A stretch of DNA of 64,000 bases, from positions 199,589 through 263,588 of the forward strand of contig NZ_JAPNLM010000004.1 of NCBI RefSeq assembly GCF_026627255.1. Direction: 5' to 3'. This document shows positions 15,581 through 25,605 of this stretch, piece after piece (the first letter of the stretch is position 1; each line of letters opens with the position of its first letter). Both the position numbers and the translations under genes were made by a program. Origin of the DNA: Streptomyces antarcticus. GTDB taxonomy: Bacteria; Actinomycetota; Actinomycetes; Streptomycetales; Streptomycetaceae. Below the pieces are notes generated by a model that saw nothing but the letters and a program-made list of their open reading frames with translations, was not told where the DNA came from and made no database searches.

Positions 15581-18106
15581 TCAGCCCAGGCGGGTGAGCC
15601 GGGTACCGAACGAAGGCTCCGCCAGAGCGCCCCGCACCGCCACCGGAACGCTCTTGGCGCCGGCCCCTTCGCCCACGGTCAGCACGCCGATCTCGGCCCC
15701 GGCCTTCGCCGAGTGCGGCACCGGACCGGCCCCGGCCGTGGAACCGAGGGAGATCCGCAACGGCTGGCCCGGGACGCCGACCACGTTCACGTCCTTGGTG
15801 GCGACGAGCGGGGTGCGGCCCCCGAGCCCGTCGTCCACGTACCCGACCTCCTGCCCCTTGCGGATGACCGGCGCCGAGGCCAGTGCCGACCGCACGGCCT
15901 CGATGATCTTCTTGCTGTTGGCCTTCACCAGGATCAGGCTGTTCGAGGCGTCCGGGTCCGGCCCGCTCTCCACGCGCTGGTCCATCAGCGTGCCGAGGAT
16001 CAGCGGCGTCTCGTCCCCGACCGACTTGTACGCCGCCCACATCAGGGTGCCGCCGGCGGGCGTGCTCGAACCGGTCTTGATGCCACGGATGCTCAGGCCG
16101 GGCGCGGTGAGCAGGTCGTTGTTGTTGTAGATCGGCCCCGGCAGCCCCTTGATCTGGGCGTCGGGCAGCGCGACCACCGAGCGGAACGCCTCGTCCTCCA
16201 TGACCGCCTCGGCCAGCCTCAGCTGGTCCGTGGCCGTGCTGACGGTGCTCGCGTCCAGGCCGCTGGGGTCGGTGTACGTGGTGTCGTTCATGCCGAGTTC
16301 CTTGGCGGCGGCGTTCATCTTCTCGACGAAGGCGGCCTCGGAGTCGGTGCCGGTGTCCCAACGGGCCAGCAGCCGGGCGACGTTGTTCCCCGACGGGATC
16401 ATGAGCATCTTGAGCATGTCCTGCTGGTTGAACTTCGTACCGGCGACGAGGCCCGTGATCCGGGACTCGCTCTCGGAGGTGCCGTCCGCCACGGCCTTCG
16501 CGTCGACCACGATGTCGGGGCCGGGCTCGCCCTTGCGCAGCGGGCGGCTCTTCAGGATGACGTACGCCGTCATCACCTTGGCGACGCTGGCGGTCGGGAC
16601 GGGCTTCTGCTCGCCGAAGGTGCCGATGTCACCGGAGCCGGACACGCGGACGGCACCCTGGCCCTTGGCCGGCCAGGGGATCGTGAACTGGCCGTCGATG
16701 GTGTGGAGGGACTCCGTACCCACGATCTTCGGGTCGGGCAGGGGCCGCAGCAGCTGGGCGCCCGCGACGGCTCCGGCCAGTACGAGCAGGATCGGCGTCC
16801 AGATCTTGACGCGGCGCAGTGCGGTGCGGCGGGGGGTCTCGGGCGGGGGAGCCGTGTTGGTGAGTTCGGCCAGCAGGTCGAGCGGTACCTCGCCCTTCGG
16901 CCCGGTGACCACGGGCCACGGTGAGGGGGCCGGGCCGGGTGCGGGCGCCGGTGGGGGCACGAGGGGGAGCGCGGTCGTGGGCTGCGGCGCGGGCCGGGGG
17001 ATGTCGACGGGCTTGAGGGCGACGAACTGACTCGTCCGCACGGCCTCGGATTCGGGCTCCGACGTGGACGTGGACGTGGACGTGGGCTTGGACTTGGGAT
17101 GGGGAGCGGAAGCGGCCTTGGACTCCGACTCCGACTTTGACTCCGAGCCGACACCGGATACGGCGTCGGGCTTAGGCGCCGCACCGGGTTCGGCGCCCTG
17201 CGCCCATGACGGCCGCCTGGGCGGCGCCGGGTCGGCCGGTGTCGGCTTCGTCCCGCCGGTCCCGGCGGCCTCCGCGTCCTCGGCCGGCGAGCCGGTGCGG
17301 TCCGGGGCGTCCTCGGTGGCGGGTCCGCCCTCAGCGGGCGCGTCTGTGGCGGCGGCGTCGTCGTCGGAAGCGGGCTCGGAGGCGGCTTCGGCTTCGGTTT
17401 CGGACCTGGCATCGGCGGCGGCGGCGTTGGAAGCGGTCTTGGAAGCGGCGTCGGTTTCGGCTTCGGAGCTTGCGTCGGCATCGGCGTCGGCGGCGGCGTC
17501 GGTCGCGGGGGCCGCGTCGTGCTCGGAGTCGGTTTCCGCATCGGTGCCGGGCTCGGCCTCCGTGCTCGCCCCGGCCTTGCCGTCCGCTGCGGCCGACGGG
17601 GTGGTGTCCGGTGCGGTCGGGGCGTCGTCCGCGGTCTCGGTCGAGGTCCCGGACGTGTGCTCGGAGTCCGCCGTTTCGGTGTCCGGGCCGTCCGTGGCCG
17701 CGGCCGCGGGACCAGGGCTCGCCCCGGCCTCCGTGTCAGGGCGGGCTTCGGTCCCGGTCTCACCCGACTCGCCCCCTGCCCCGGCCTCGGCGCCGTCCTC
17801 GTCGGCCGGCCGGTCCGGCTCGCCCTCGGCCGCTGCATGGGCCGCGCCCTCGGCCTCGGCGCGGTCGTCGTCCCCGCTTCCCTCGGCCGGGTCCTCCTCG
17901 CGTGCGGGACCCGGGGTCCCGTCCGCGTCCTCCGGCACGTCACCGCCCGTCGCCCCCGCATCGGCGTCCGTCGCCGCTGCCGCGTCCCCGTCCGGCACAT
18001 CCGCCGTGGACGGGGTGCTCGACTCCTCCGGGGGCTGCGGCCCTTCCTCAGGTACTTCGACCTTCGGATTCTCCGAGGAACCGCCCGCCACCGTTACCGC
18101 CTTCAT
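15581..18106 (-). CDS. D-alanyl-D-alanine carboxypeptidase with long acidic cytoplasmic tail
   Basis: This protein of about 841 residues begins with roughly 420 residues of low-complexity Asp/Glu/Ala/Thr/Ser sequence, then a single transmembrane helix near residue 430, then an extracytoplasmic DD-peptidase of the S11 family. The active-site motifs are SVAK (SxxK), SGNN (SxN) and KTGSS (KTG). It trims the D-Ala of peptidoglycan stem peptides. The N-terminal tail is cytoplasmic and probably disordered; its gene segment (17040-18060) is made of short hexanucleotide-like repeats. The start is set at the ATG at 18106; another in-frame start lies eight codons upstream. Confidence 0.9.
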   Translation of the reverse strand: MKAVTVAGGSSENPKVEVPEEGPQPPEESSTPSTADVPDGDAAAATDADAGATGGDVPEDADGTPGPAREEDPAEGSGDDDRAEAEGAAHAAAEGEPDRPADEDGAEAGAGGESGETGTEARPDTEAGASPGPAAAATDGPDTETADSEHTSGTSTETADDAPTAPDTTPSAAADGKAGASTEAEPGTDAETDSEHDAAPATDAAADADADASSEAETDAASKTASNAAAADARSETEAEAASEPASDDDAAATDAPAEGGPATEDAPDRTGSPAEDAEAAGTGGTKPTPADPAPPRRPSWAQGAEPGAAPKPDAVSGVGSESKSESESKAASAPHPKSKPTSTSTSTSEPESEAVRTSQFVALKPVDIPRPAPQPTTALPLVPPPAPAPGPAPSPWPVVTGPKGEVPLDLLAELTNTAPPPETPRRTALRRVKIWTPILLVLAGAVAGAQLLRPLPDPKIVGTESLHTIDGQFTIPWPAKGQGAVRVSGSGDIGTFGEQKPVPTASVAKVMTAYVILKSRPLRKGEPGPDIVVDAKAVADGTSESESRITGLVAGTKFNQQDMLKMLMIPSGNNVARLLARWDTGTDSEAAFVEKMNAAAKELGMNDTTYTDPSGLDASTVSTATDQLRLAEAVMEDEAFRSVVALPDAQIKGLPGPIYNNNDLLTAPGLSIRGIKTGSSTPAGGTLMWAAYKSVGDETPLILGTLMDQRVESGPDPDASNSLILVKANSKKIIEAVRSALASAPVIRKGQEVGYVDDGLGGRTPLVATKDVNVVGVPGQPLRISLGSTAGAGPVPHSAKAGAEIGVLTVGEGAGAKSVPVAVRGALAEPSFGTRLTRLG

Positions 18107-18243
18107 TTGGCCCCGCCTTGCCGTTCGCACCCGGCAGCCCGCCGGTCTCCGCTGATGTCGTCACGCCGGCGACACCCGCGCGCGGGCCCCGCCTCCTCCC
18201 TAGATGGAGGTCGCGCCCCCCGCGTTCCCGTTGCCGCATCCTG

Positions 18244-18257
18244 TGACCGTTCGGTCA
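18244..18257. promoter_or_regulatory. TetR-type operator-like palindrome
   Basis: TGACCGTTCGGTCA is a perfect inverted repeat, 138 bases upstream of the carboxypeptidase start, followed on the minus-strand side by AT-rich sequence that could hold a -10. It resembles TetR-family operators. The binding regulator is unknown. Confidence 0.5.
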
Positions 18258-18332
18258 TACTTCCCCCTGCCGACCAGCGGAAAGCAGCCCACTCCCGGAC
18301 CGCACCGGCCGCCGTTCACCACCCGCTCCGCA

Positions 18333-18488
18333 CTACGGGGCGTACACCTCCAGCTCGGACAACTGGCCCGCCGGCCAGCCGGTGTTCGCGGTGAAGGGCA
18401 GGCGTACGCACCGCACACCCACTGCGGACAGCGGGACGGTGACCACGGCGTAGCCCGGTGGCTGAGTCGCCGCTCCGTCAAGACCGGC
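18333..18488 (-). pseudogene. C-terminal fragment of an F5/8 type C (CBM32-like) domain
   Basis: The minus strand encodes GYAVVTVPLSAVGVRCVRL, then FTANTGWPAGQLSELEVYAP and a stop. The WPAGQLSELEV-type ending is characteristic of discoidin/F5/8C carbohydrate-binding domains at the C-terminus of secreted glycosidases. A stop lies about 50 codons upstream in frame, and the catalytic part is gone. The remainder of the 475-base gap 18107-18581 has no other gene. Confidence 0.6.
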
Positions 18489-18581
18489 GGTCGGTCACCG
18501 GCCCGGCAGGTCCTGCGGGGCATGATGGGCCGCCGGACCGGCGCGCGGGCGGAACCCGCGCACACGACACGAGGAGCGGCC

Positions 18582-18887
18582 ATGACGACCGAGACGACGG
18601 CCCGGGCCACGGTGCAGTACGAAGACGCCAGGACCCGGGTCACCCGCTGGGACTTCGAGCCGGAAGCGACCACGGGCCACCACGTGCACGCGTACGACTA
18701 CGTGGTGGTTCCGGTCGAGGACGGCCGCATCACCGTGATCGCCCCCGACGGCTCGCGGACCGAGTCGGTGCTGCGCGCGGGGGAGACGTACGCCCGCCAG
18801 GCCGGCGGCGCGCACGAGGTGGTCAACTCCGGCACCGGACGGCTGGTCTTCGTCGAGATCGAGTTCAAGCAGCCGCCGACCCCCTGA
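18582..18887 (+). CDS. Small cupin-domain protein
   Basis: This 101-residue protein starts at the ATG at 18582 after GAGGAGC. It is a single cupin barrel with metal-ligand motifs GHHVHAYDYVVVPVEDG and a second motif near AGGAHEVVNSG. The His pair and Glu/His positions fit a metal-binding cupin. The role may be isomerase, dioxygenase or ligand sensor. No operon partner is obvious. Confidence 0.85.
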   Translation: MTTETTARATVQYEDARTRVTRWDFEPEATTGHHVHAYDYVVVPVEDGRITVIAPDGSRTESVLRAGETYARQAGGAHEVVNSGTGRLVFVEIEFKQPPTP

Positions 18888-19044
18888 CCGCCGCGCCCGG
18901 CCCCCCGGGGCCGGCGTGCTCCCACGCCCGTGCCGGTGGCCCCCACACCGGTTGAGTACGCCTACTCATGTGGCCGCCACCTCGCCGACCGATCATGGAG
19001 AGGACCAGCTCAGCGAGCCACAGCACCACCGAACGGGGCCGTCC

Positions 19045-19761
19045 ATGCTCAGCCTGATCGCCGCCGCCGTCGTTCCCGCCTTCGGCCGGCTGACCGTCAC
19101 CGCCGACCCCGACGGTGTGCCCGCGGGCGGCGGCATCGTCGTCGCCAACCACACCTCCCTCGCGGACCCCGCCGTCGTCGTCGCCGCGCTGCGCCGGCAC
19201 GGGATCGAGCCCGTGGTCCTGGCCACGGCGGGCCTGTGGCGGGTGCCCGTGCTCGGGTCCGCGCTCCGGCGCGAGGGCCACATCGCCGTCCACCGGGGAA
19301 CCGCGCGCGCCGCCGAGTCCCTGGAGGCGGCGGCCGCGGCCCTCGCCTCCGGCCGCAGCGTGCTGCTCTACGGCGAGGGCCGGCTGCCGGGGCGGCGGGA
19401 CGCGGGGGAGTCCGCCCCGGGCCCCTTCCGCAGCGGCCTGGCCCGTCTCGCCGCCGCGACCGGGGCTCCTGTCGTCCCGGTGGGCCAGGCGGGGGTCCGC
19501 CGCCTGTGCTCCGGCGGACGCGTGAAGCAGCTCGCCGGTACCGTCACCGCCCCGCTCCGGCGCCCCGGCCTGCACGTCCACATCGGGGCCCCGCTCCGGC
19601 TCCCCGCCGGGGTTCCGGAGGCGACCCACCGCGCCCGCGAGGCCGTCACCGACGCCTGGCGGACCGCGGTGCTCGCCCTCGGCGAACCCCTCCCCGGTCA
19701 GCGCCGGTGCAGCGTCTGCAGCGCCTCGACCAACACCCTGGGGTCGTGCTGCCCTTTGTAG
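19045..19761 (+). CDS. PlsC-type lysophospholipid acyltransferase
   Basis: This 238-residue protein has the acyltransferase box NHTSLAD (HX4D) at about residue 32 and the substrate motif YGEGRLPGRR at about 109. It probably acylates lysophosphatidate or another lipid at the membrane; the N-terminus is hydrophobic. Its last 21 codons overlap the 3' end of the convergent oleate hydratase gene and encode an odd Cys-rich tail (CSVCSAS to GSCCPL) that is the antisense of that gene. The native stop may have been lost. Confidence 0.87.
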   Translation: MLSLIAAAVVPAFGRLTVTADPDGVPAGGGIVVANHTSLADPAVVVAALRRHGIEPVVLATAGLWRVPVLGSALRREGHIAVHRGTARAAESLEAAAAALASGRSVLLYGEGRLPGRRDAGESAPGPFRSGLARLAAATGAPVVPVGQAGVRRLCSGGRVKQLAGTVTAPLRRPGLHVHIGAPLRLPAGVPEATHRAREAVTDAWRTAVLALGEPLPGQRRCSVCSASTNTLGSCCPL

Positions 19762-21263
19762 ACGGGCGGCGGCTGCCGGTCGAGACCGAGCAGCGTGGCC
19801 ACCGCGGTCCAGGCGGTGCGTACGGAGTACTCGACGGTGAAGACCACGTCGTCCGGGACCTCCGCGTACTGCCCGATGAAGGCCAGGTTCGTCGACCCCA
19901 CGGGAACCACCTGCGGCCGGTCGCCCCCGGAGCGCACCAGGAACTGGCTGGTGATGTAGGGCATCAGGGCCGGGATGACGACGGACCCGTCGAGGATTTG
20001 CTGCCGCTGCCCGAACCGCAGGTGCCGGAGCACCTCGTCGAGGATCTCCCGTCCCGTGCACCGCGTCATCGGCTTCTTGACGAAGTCCCCGTCGCGGTCG
20101 GGGAACAGCGCGTACCCCCACCACACGAAGGTGTCCTCGGGCTGGTCGCGGAAGTGCGGCTGGTGGTTGAGGGCGATGGTCAGCAGCCACCCTGAGTCCT
20201 TGAAGGTGATCAGGCCGCCCTTTCCGGCCTCGCTGCCGCTGAACTCCTGCATCAGCTTGAAGAACGTCGGGTCCTTCGTGGTGACGGTGAACGACTCCCA
20301 CGTCGACTCCTCGACGCAGGAGTGGAAGACCTCGGGCCGGCCCAGCTCCGGCCGGCCGGCAGCGAGGGCCTCCCACAGCGCCCACGACCCGGCCGCACCC
20401 GACGTGTCCAGGACGGGTGCGGAGTCGGTCGTCCCCAGCGTGGAGTCGGCGGTCATCGACCCGTTGGTGACCATCACGAGGTCGTCCGGCCCGACCGGGG
20501 TCTCACCGCCGCGCCCGTCGCGCTCCCACACCAGGGCCTCGACGGTCAGCCCGTCGCCCGCGGCCAGCCGCAGGTCCGTGACGCGGGTGCCGAGCTGTAC
20601 CGTCACCCCCTGGTCCGTCAGCCACTCCAGCAGCGGGCGCACGATCGAGTCGTACTGGTTGAAGCGGGTGCGGTAGATCCCCGACATGGTGTCGAAGGTC
20701 TTGAAGAGGTGGATGAACCGATTGAGGTAGCGCCGGAACTCGATCGCGCTGTGCCACGGTTCGAAGGCGAAGGTCGTGCACCACATCCACCAGAAGTTGG
20801 TGGTGAAGAACCCCTCGCTGAAGCAGTCGGTGATGCGCTTCCCGTCGAGCTGGTGCTCGGGGGTGGCGACGCACCGGACCAGTTCGAGGCGGTCCCGCTC
20901 GGAGAAGGTCATCGAGTGGGCGTCGACCACCCTGCCCCCGCCGTCGACCAGGCGCGCGTGGTCGTCCCAGGCGAAGTCCTCGTGAAAGGCGAACGTGTCC
21001 TCGGTGACCGACTTGGACGGGTCGTCGAGGGACGGGATCGACCCCAGCAGGTCGTACGTGCAGTCGAAATGGATCTCGAACATGCGGCCGCCGCGCATGG
21101 TGTAGCCCGCCTCCGGAGAGCCCGCCGCGTCCAGGCTCCCGCCCTCCCGGTCTTGTTCCTCCAGGATGACGATGTCCCGGCCCGCGAAGCCTCCGTCGCG
21201 GATCAGGAACGCCGCCGCGGACAGTGAGGCGATCCCGCTTCCCACCAAATGGGCCTTGGCCAT
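19698..21263 (-). CDS. ohyA: Oleate hydratase
   Basis: This 521-residue FAD enzyme adds water to the cis-9 double bond of oleate to give 10-hydroxystearate. The N-terminus has GSGIASLSAA for FAD binding, then GGRMFEIHFDCTYDLL with the lid region and conserved Glu, and NFWWMWCTTFAFEPWHSA, all typical of the myosin-cross-reactive antigen/oleate hydratase family. The C-terminal FIGQYAEVPDDVVFTVEYSV is also diagnostic. Length matches the shorter family class. It is convergent with, and overlaps by 64 bases, the acyltransferase gene; both act on lipids. Confidence 0.93.
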   Translation of the reverse strand: MAKAHLVGSGIASLSAAAFLIRDGGFAGRDIVILEEQDREGGSLDAAGSPEAGYTMRGGRMFEIHFDCTYDLLGSIPSLDDPSKSVTEDTFAFHEDFAWDDHARLVDGGGRVVDAHSMTFSERDRLELVRCVATPEHQLDGKRITDCFSEGFFTTNFWWMWCTTFAFEPWHSAIEFRRYLNRFIHLFKTFDTMSGIYRTRFNQYDSIVRPLLEWLTDQGVTVQLGTRVTDLRLAAGDGLTVEALVWERDGRGGETPVGPDDLVMVTNGSMTADSTLGTTDSAPVLDTSGAAGSWALWEALAAGRPELGRPEVFHSCVEESTWESFTVTTKDPTFFKLMQEFSGSEAGKGGLITFKDSGWLLTIALNHQPHFRDQPEDTFVWWGYALFPDRDGDFVKKPMTRCTGREILDEVLRHLRFGQRQQILDGSVVIPALMPYITSQFLVRSGGDRPQVVPVGSTNLAFIGQYAEVPDDVVFTVEYSVRTAWTAVATLLGLDRQPPPVYKGQHDPRVLVEALQTLHRR

Positions 21264-21366
21264 CCTCGTACCTCTCTCGACCGCCAGAGGAGTCCTGGAC
21301 GGCCTCGACAGTACCGATTCCTCACGTTCTGCGCGGTTCTGGCGCGCGTTCCGGCCCGGACCTCCC

Positions 21367-22134
21367 TCATCGGGTCGCGTGGACGAGGTTCACGTGGCCG
21401 GCCGCCTCGCGGTCCGCGTCCGTGTCGATGAAGGAGACGACCACGGGGGTGCTGCCGGCGGGGCCCGCGGCGTTCGCCCGCAGCCGGTAGCGCTCGACGC
21501 GGACCTCCCCGACGGCGAGCGCGGAGCCGCCCGTGAACAGCGACGGCGGCATGCGGTCGTTGGCGACGCGCAGGGCGGCCGGGCGCCAGGCGCCGGAGGC
21601 CGGTTCGCGCCGTTCCAGGGCGAAGCCCGGTCCGGCGCCCGGCCCGCCGCCGGACCCGTCGACGAGCGTCTCCATCTGGAACGCGACCAGGAGGTGCCGG
21701 TACGCGGCCGTGTTGCCGTTCCGCAGCGTGACCGTGAACTCCTGCGCCGGGCCCCCGCGTACGAGGGAGAGCCGGCCGCCCCGGGTCTCCACTGCCACCG
21801 TCAGGCGGGTCGGCGCCGCAGGCGGCGTCGTGGCCCGCGGCGCGGGCGCGGCGGGAGGCGCGGCGCCGGCGGAGGACGACGGGGCCGGTGGGACGGAGGC
21901 AATGGCCGAGACGCCGCCCGACGGGGACCCCCCGGGTGCCGGGGCCGACGCGCTCGCGGCAGCCGGTGCGGAGGACGGAGCGGCCGGGGCGGTCGGCGTA
22001 GGCGGGGCGGCCGGCTCGGAGGCCGCCCCCTTCGCCGTACGGTCCTTCTCCCCGCACCCGGCGGTGCCCGCCAGCAGGACGGCGGTGACGGCCGCGGCGG
22101 ACAGGAGTCGGAAGGATCTGGCGCGTGCGGACAT
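21367..22134 (-). CDS. Secreted lipoprotein with Ala/Pro-rich spacer
   Basis: This 255-residue protein has a signal peptide with lipobox LLAGTAGC. An 80-residue Ala/Pro/Ser-rich spacer follows, then a beta-sandwich-like domain (about 110-255) containing FTVTLRNGNTAAYRHLLVAFQ, where Asn and aromatic residues alternate. It resembles DUF4232-like or signal-peptide-containing proteins of Streptomyces, but I do not assign a family. It is monocistronic. Confidence 0.8.
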   Translation of the reverse strand: MSARARSFRLLSAAAVTAVLLAGTAGCGEKDRTAKGAASEPAAPPTPTAPAAPSSAPAAASASAPAPGGSPSGGVSAIASVPPAPSSSAGAAPPAAPAPRATTPPAAPTRLTVAVETRGGRLSLVRGGPAQEFTVTLRNGNTAAYRHLLVAFQMETLVDGSGGGPGAGPGFALERREPASGAWRPAALRVANDRMPPSLFTGGSALAVGEVRVERYRLRANAAGPAGSTPVVVSFIDTDADREAAGHVNLVHATR

Positions 22135-22403
22135 GACAGCGGTGCCCCCCGGATCGGCTGTGTCAGGAGCAGGAACCTAACAAGCACGGCGCCCGCCGAC
22201 GAGCCCGCGCGGGCCTCGGACCGGCGACGGTTCGGTCACGGCGGCCGGGGTCCGGCGGGCAGGGGTCCGAGGCCTCGGACCGGCCCCGGCTCGCTCGTCG
22301 GCACCGCGTCGCGGGGCGCGCCGTGCGGGGTTTCGGCAGGATGGGGAGTGCCCGCCGGGCCCGGTCCGGTCCCGGTCCGGTTCCGGTCCGCCGAGGAGGC
22401 GCC

Positions 22404-22691
22404 ATGTACAGCCTGCACGTCGAGCACCCCGTCACGGACTTCGCCGTGTGGAAAGGCGCCTTCGACCGTTTCGCCCCCGCCCGGCGGGAGGCGGGTGTGC
22501 GCGGCCACCGCGTCCTGCGCCCCGTGGACGACCCGGCGTACGTGGTCGTTGAGCTGGACTTCGACACCTCGGAGCAGGCCGAGGGCTTCCTGGAGTTCCT
22601 CACGGCCCGGGTCTGGTCCTCGCCCGAGTCCGCTCCCGCGCTGGTGGGCGCACCGCGGACCCGGATCCTGGAGTGCGAGGACCGCCTCTGA
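22404..22691 (+). CDS. Small alpha/beta-barrel-like (ABM fold) protein
   Basis: This 95-residue protein starts at the ATG at 22404 after GAGGAGG. Its sequence ([40 protein letters not shown]) fits the ferredoxin-like dimeric alpha-beta barrel class with cyclase or monooxygenase relatives. No catalytic residue is certain. It stands alone between a lipoprotein and PhzF. Confidence 0.8.
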   Translation: MYSLHVEHPVTDFAVWKGAFDRFAPARREAGVRGHRVLRPVDDPAYVVVELDFDTSEQAEGFLEFLTARVWSSPESAPALVGAPRTRILECEDRL

Positions 22692-22772
22692 GCCGGCCGC
22701 CCGCAAGGATCGGCGCACACCGGGCGCCCCGCACGCCCCTTCTGCCCGCGCGCCCCGCGCTTCCCCGCACGG

Positions 22773-23660
<888 letters not shown>

Positions 23661-23729
23661 GCCGTGAACGTACCGAGGCCAATCCGGATCACGGCAAGGC
23701 CAATTCCCGGAAAGTGGCCGACGTAGGTG

Positions 23730-24161
23730 TCAGGTGAGCCGCTTCTCGAAGTTGAAGGCGGTCACGGCCAGTCGCTCCCGGAAGTAGAACCGGTGGGCAT
23801 CGGTCCGCTGGGTGCCGGAGTCGAGGGTGAGGGCCGTGCACGCGGCCGCCCGGGCGTGCTCCTCCAGGTGGGCGAGGAGTGCGTGGCCCACGCCGGTGGA
23901 GCGCGCCGTCGCCCGGGTGACCAGGTCGTCGACGTAGAGCTTGCGGCCCTGGAAGGTGTTGGCGACGATCCGCCAGCCGGCCGCGCCCACGCACAGGCCC
24001 TCCGTGTCGTACGCGCCGGAGAAGCGCAGGCCCTGGCTGTGCCCCTCCGCGAGGATCGAACGGAACAGGTCCTCCGTCAGGTGGGTGCGCAGTTCCAGCA
24101 GCACCGGGAGGAGGTCCTCGGTCAGCCGGGGATCGCCCGGCTCGAAGTCGATGATCTTCAT
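23730..24161 (-). CDS. GNAT-family N-acetyltransferase
   Basis: This 143-residue protein starts at the ATG at 24161 (MKIIDFEPG). The acetyl-CoA binding motif A is VTRATARSTGVGHALLAHLE (about 82-101), with the R/Q-x-x-G-x-G pattern. The ending FYFRERLAVTAFNFEKRL is typical for small-substrate acetyltransferases. Substrate unknown. Confidence 0.88.
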   Translation of the reverse strand: MKIIDFEPGDPRLTEDLLPVLLELRTHLTEDLFRSILAEGHSQGLRFSGAYDTEGLCVGAAGWRIVANTFQGRKLYVDDLVTRATARSTGVGHALLAHLEEHARAAACTALTLDSGTQRTDAHRFYFRERLAVTAFNFEKRLT

Positions 24162-24359
24162 GGGGTCAGGGTAGTGCGGCGGTGGCGTGCGCCCCCACGG
24201 CGCCGCCCTGGGAGCGGCCCGGCGCCCGTGCCGCGGTGGTTCGACCAATCGGCTTGGTGTTGGCCGGCCCCCGCCGAGTGGCGGGACAGCGGGGTGGGTC
24301 CTCTCTAGGTTCTGGGGTGCGATTCATCCCCTTCTGTCTCCCTTGCGAAAGGTGGAATC

Positions 24360-24560
24360 ATGTGTTCTGCGCGCACCCTGTTCTCCGTCCTCGCCGCCGG
24401 TGCCATCGTGTTCGGCGGTGCGTCCGCGGCTGCCGCCGACGTCACGGTCAACGTCGCCCCGCAGAACTCCTACACGCTCGTCTTCGGCGACTGGCTCCAG
24501 TTCGCCGCGGACGACGTGTTCAACGCGGGCCACGACAACACGGTCGGCTCCAACAACTGA
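24360..24560 (+). CDS. Small secreted protein
   Basis: This 66-residue protein has a GAAAGGTGG ribosome site. A signal peptide with cleavage near ASAAAA-D (about residue 26) leaves a mature peptide of about 40 residues rich in Asn, Asp and aromatic residues (VNVAPQNSYTLVFGDWLQFA, GHDNTVGSNN). It has no Cys after the signal region. It resembles chaplin or rodlin cargo in size, but lacks their motifs, so no function is assigned. Confidence 0.7.
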   Translation: MCSARTLFSVLAAGAIVFGGASAAAADVTVNVAPQNSYTLVFGDWLQFAADDVFNAGHDNTVGSNN

Positions 24561-24700
24561 CCCACCCCCTGTAACGCCTCCCGGCCGTTCACGCGTTGCC
24601 ACAGCCGCGGAACGGCCGAGGCCGGCCGGCCCCGCGGGCTCCGTGGCCTCTCCGCGGGTCCCACGCCTCCACGGGCTCCACGCCTCCACGGGTTCCGCGC

Positions 24701-25314
24701 TCACGGGGCGGGGAACGAGGCCCGCACCGTCAGCCCGCCCTCCGGGTTCGCCGCCGCCGAGGCGGAGCCCCGGTGGGCCACCGCTATCGAGCGGACCAGC
24801 GCCAGCCCCAGCCCGTGCCCGGTACCGACCCGCGACCGCGCGCGGCAGAACGCCGCGGTGATGCGGTAGGCGAGGCCCCCGTCCCTGGCCTTGGCGGCCG
24901 CGCCGGCCACCTCGTACAGCGGCGCCAGGAGCCGCCGCGAGACGACCCAGCCGGCGCCCAGACCCACCGCCATGATCACCAGGACCCCGCCGGCCGAGAC
25001 GCCGAGCACCGCCGCCCGCACGTCCTGTTTCGTGCGGACCGGTTTGGTGGTGGCGGCGCCCTCGTACGGGCTCCCCTTCACCGGCGTCCGCACGGAGTGC
25101 GGCGGCACCGGACCACCGGGATGTCGTACGTCGGCAGGTACCGGATGCCGAAGCAGACGAGGGCCACCACCAGCGCGGCGCACACCGCGAGCGCCCCCGC
25201 GAAACCCGCGAACAGCCGCCCCCGGATGCCCAGTCGGCGCACCGGCGGACCGTACGGGCCGCGCGGCGCCCGCAGGGCACCCACACGTCGCCGCGGAAAG
25301 CGCGGGGTCCTCAC
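24701..25314 (-). pseudogene. Decayed sensor histidine kinase
   Basis: Reading from the GTG at 25314, the N-terminus (IRGRLFAGFAGALAVCAALV) is a first membrane helix ending YLPTYDIP. A one-base frameshift near 25110-25120 then moves the frame, which continues VRTKQDVRAAVLGVSAGG, a second membrane helix, and a HAMP-like RRLLAPLYEVAGAAAKARDGG. Then it jumps directly to the end of the ATPase domain (GTGHGLGLALVRSIAVAHRG, FPAP stop). The His phosphoacceptor domain and N box are deleted. It cannot be an active kinase. Confidence 0.85.
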
Positions 25315-25349
25315 GCGTCGTCGGGGCGGTAGCCGGCGCCGACCGCCGT
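25311..25349 (-). pseudogene. C-terminal tip of an OmpR-type response regulator
   Basis: The last 12-13 codons read STAVGAGYRPDDA and stop. This matches the conserved end of OmpR-family regulators (TVxGxGYR). The TGA overlaps the kinase GTG, the normal regulator-kinase coupling. Everything upstream is replaced by an ABC ATPase fragment on the other strand. Confidence 0.6.
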
Positions 25350-25350
25350 C

Positions 25351-25476
25351 GAGGTGTGCCGCAAGCTCGCCCACGACGAGGGAAAGTGCGTCATCGTCGT
25401 CACCCACTCGCAGCCGGTGGTCGGGGCCTGCGACGAGATCCTCCGGCTCAAGTGGGGCAAGCTGTCCCTCCCGTAG
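25351..25476 (+). pseudogene. C-terminal fragment of an ABC transporter ATPase
   Basis: The plus strand encodes EVCRKLAHDEGKCVIVVTHS followed by a Glu-rich stretch, LRLKWGKLSLP and a stop. IVVTHS is the H-loop of MacB/LolD-type ATPases; the Walker and signature motifs are missing. It abuts the response-regulator tail at about 25349, so a rearrangement has joined two genes of a former ABC/two-component locus. Confidence 0.7.
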
Positions 25477-25605
25477 GCGCCGGCCGGCGAATCCGGCGCG
25501 CGCCGCCGCAGCCGACGTGTCGAAATGGGAGGAACGGCTCCGACGTCCCCTGCGAAAGGCCCCCCGCCCGCGTCGGGGCCCGCGAACACAAAGGAGTGGC
25601 ACCCC

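Noticed and set aside
17064..18155. Ala/Ser-rich plus-strand frame opposite the carboxypeptidase
   Set aside because: It is a mirror of the acidic repeats; no start signal and no domain.
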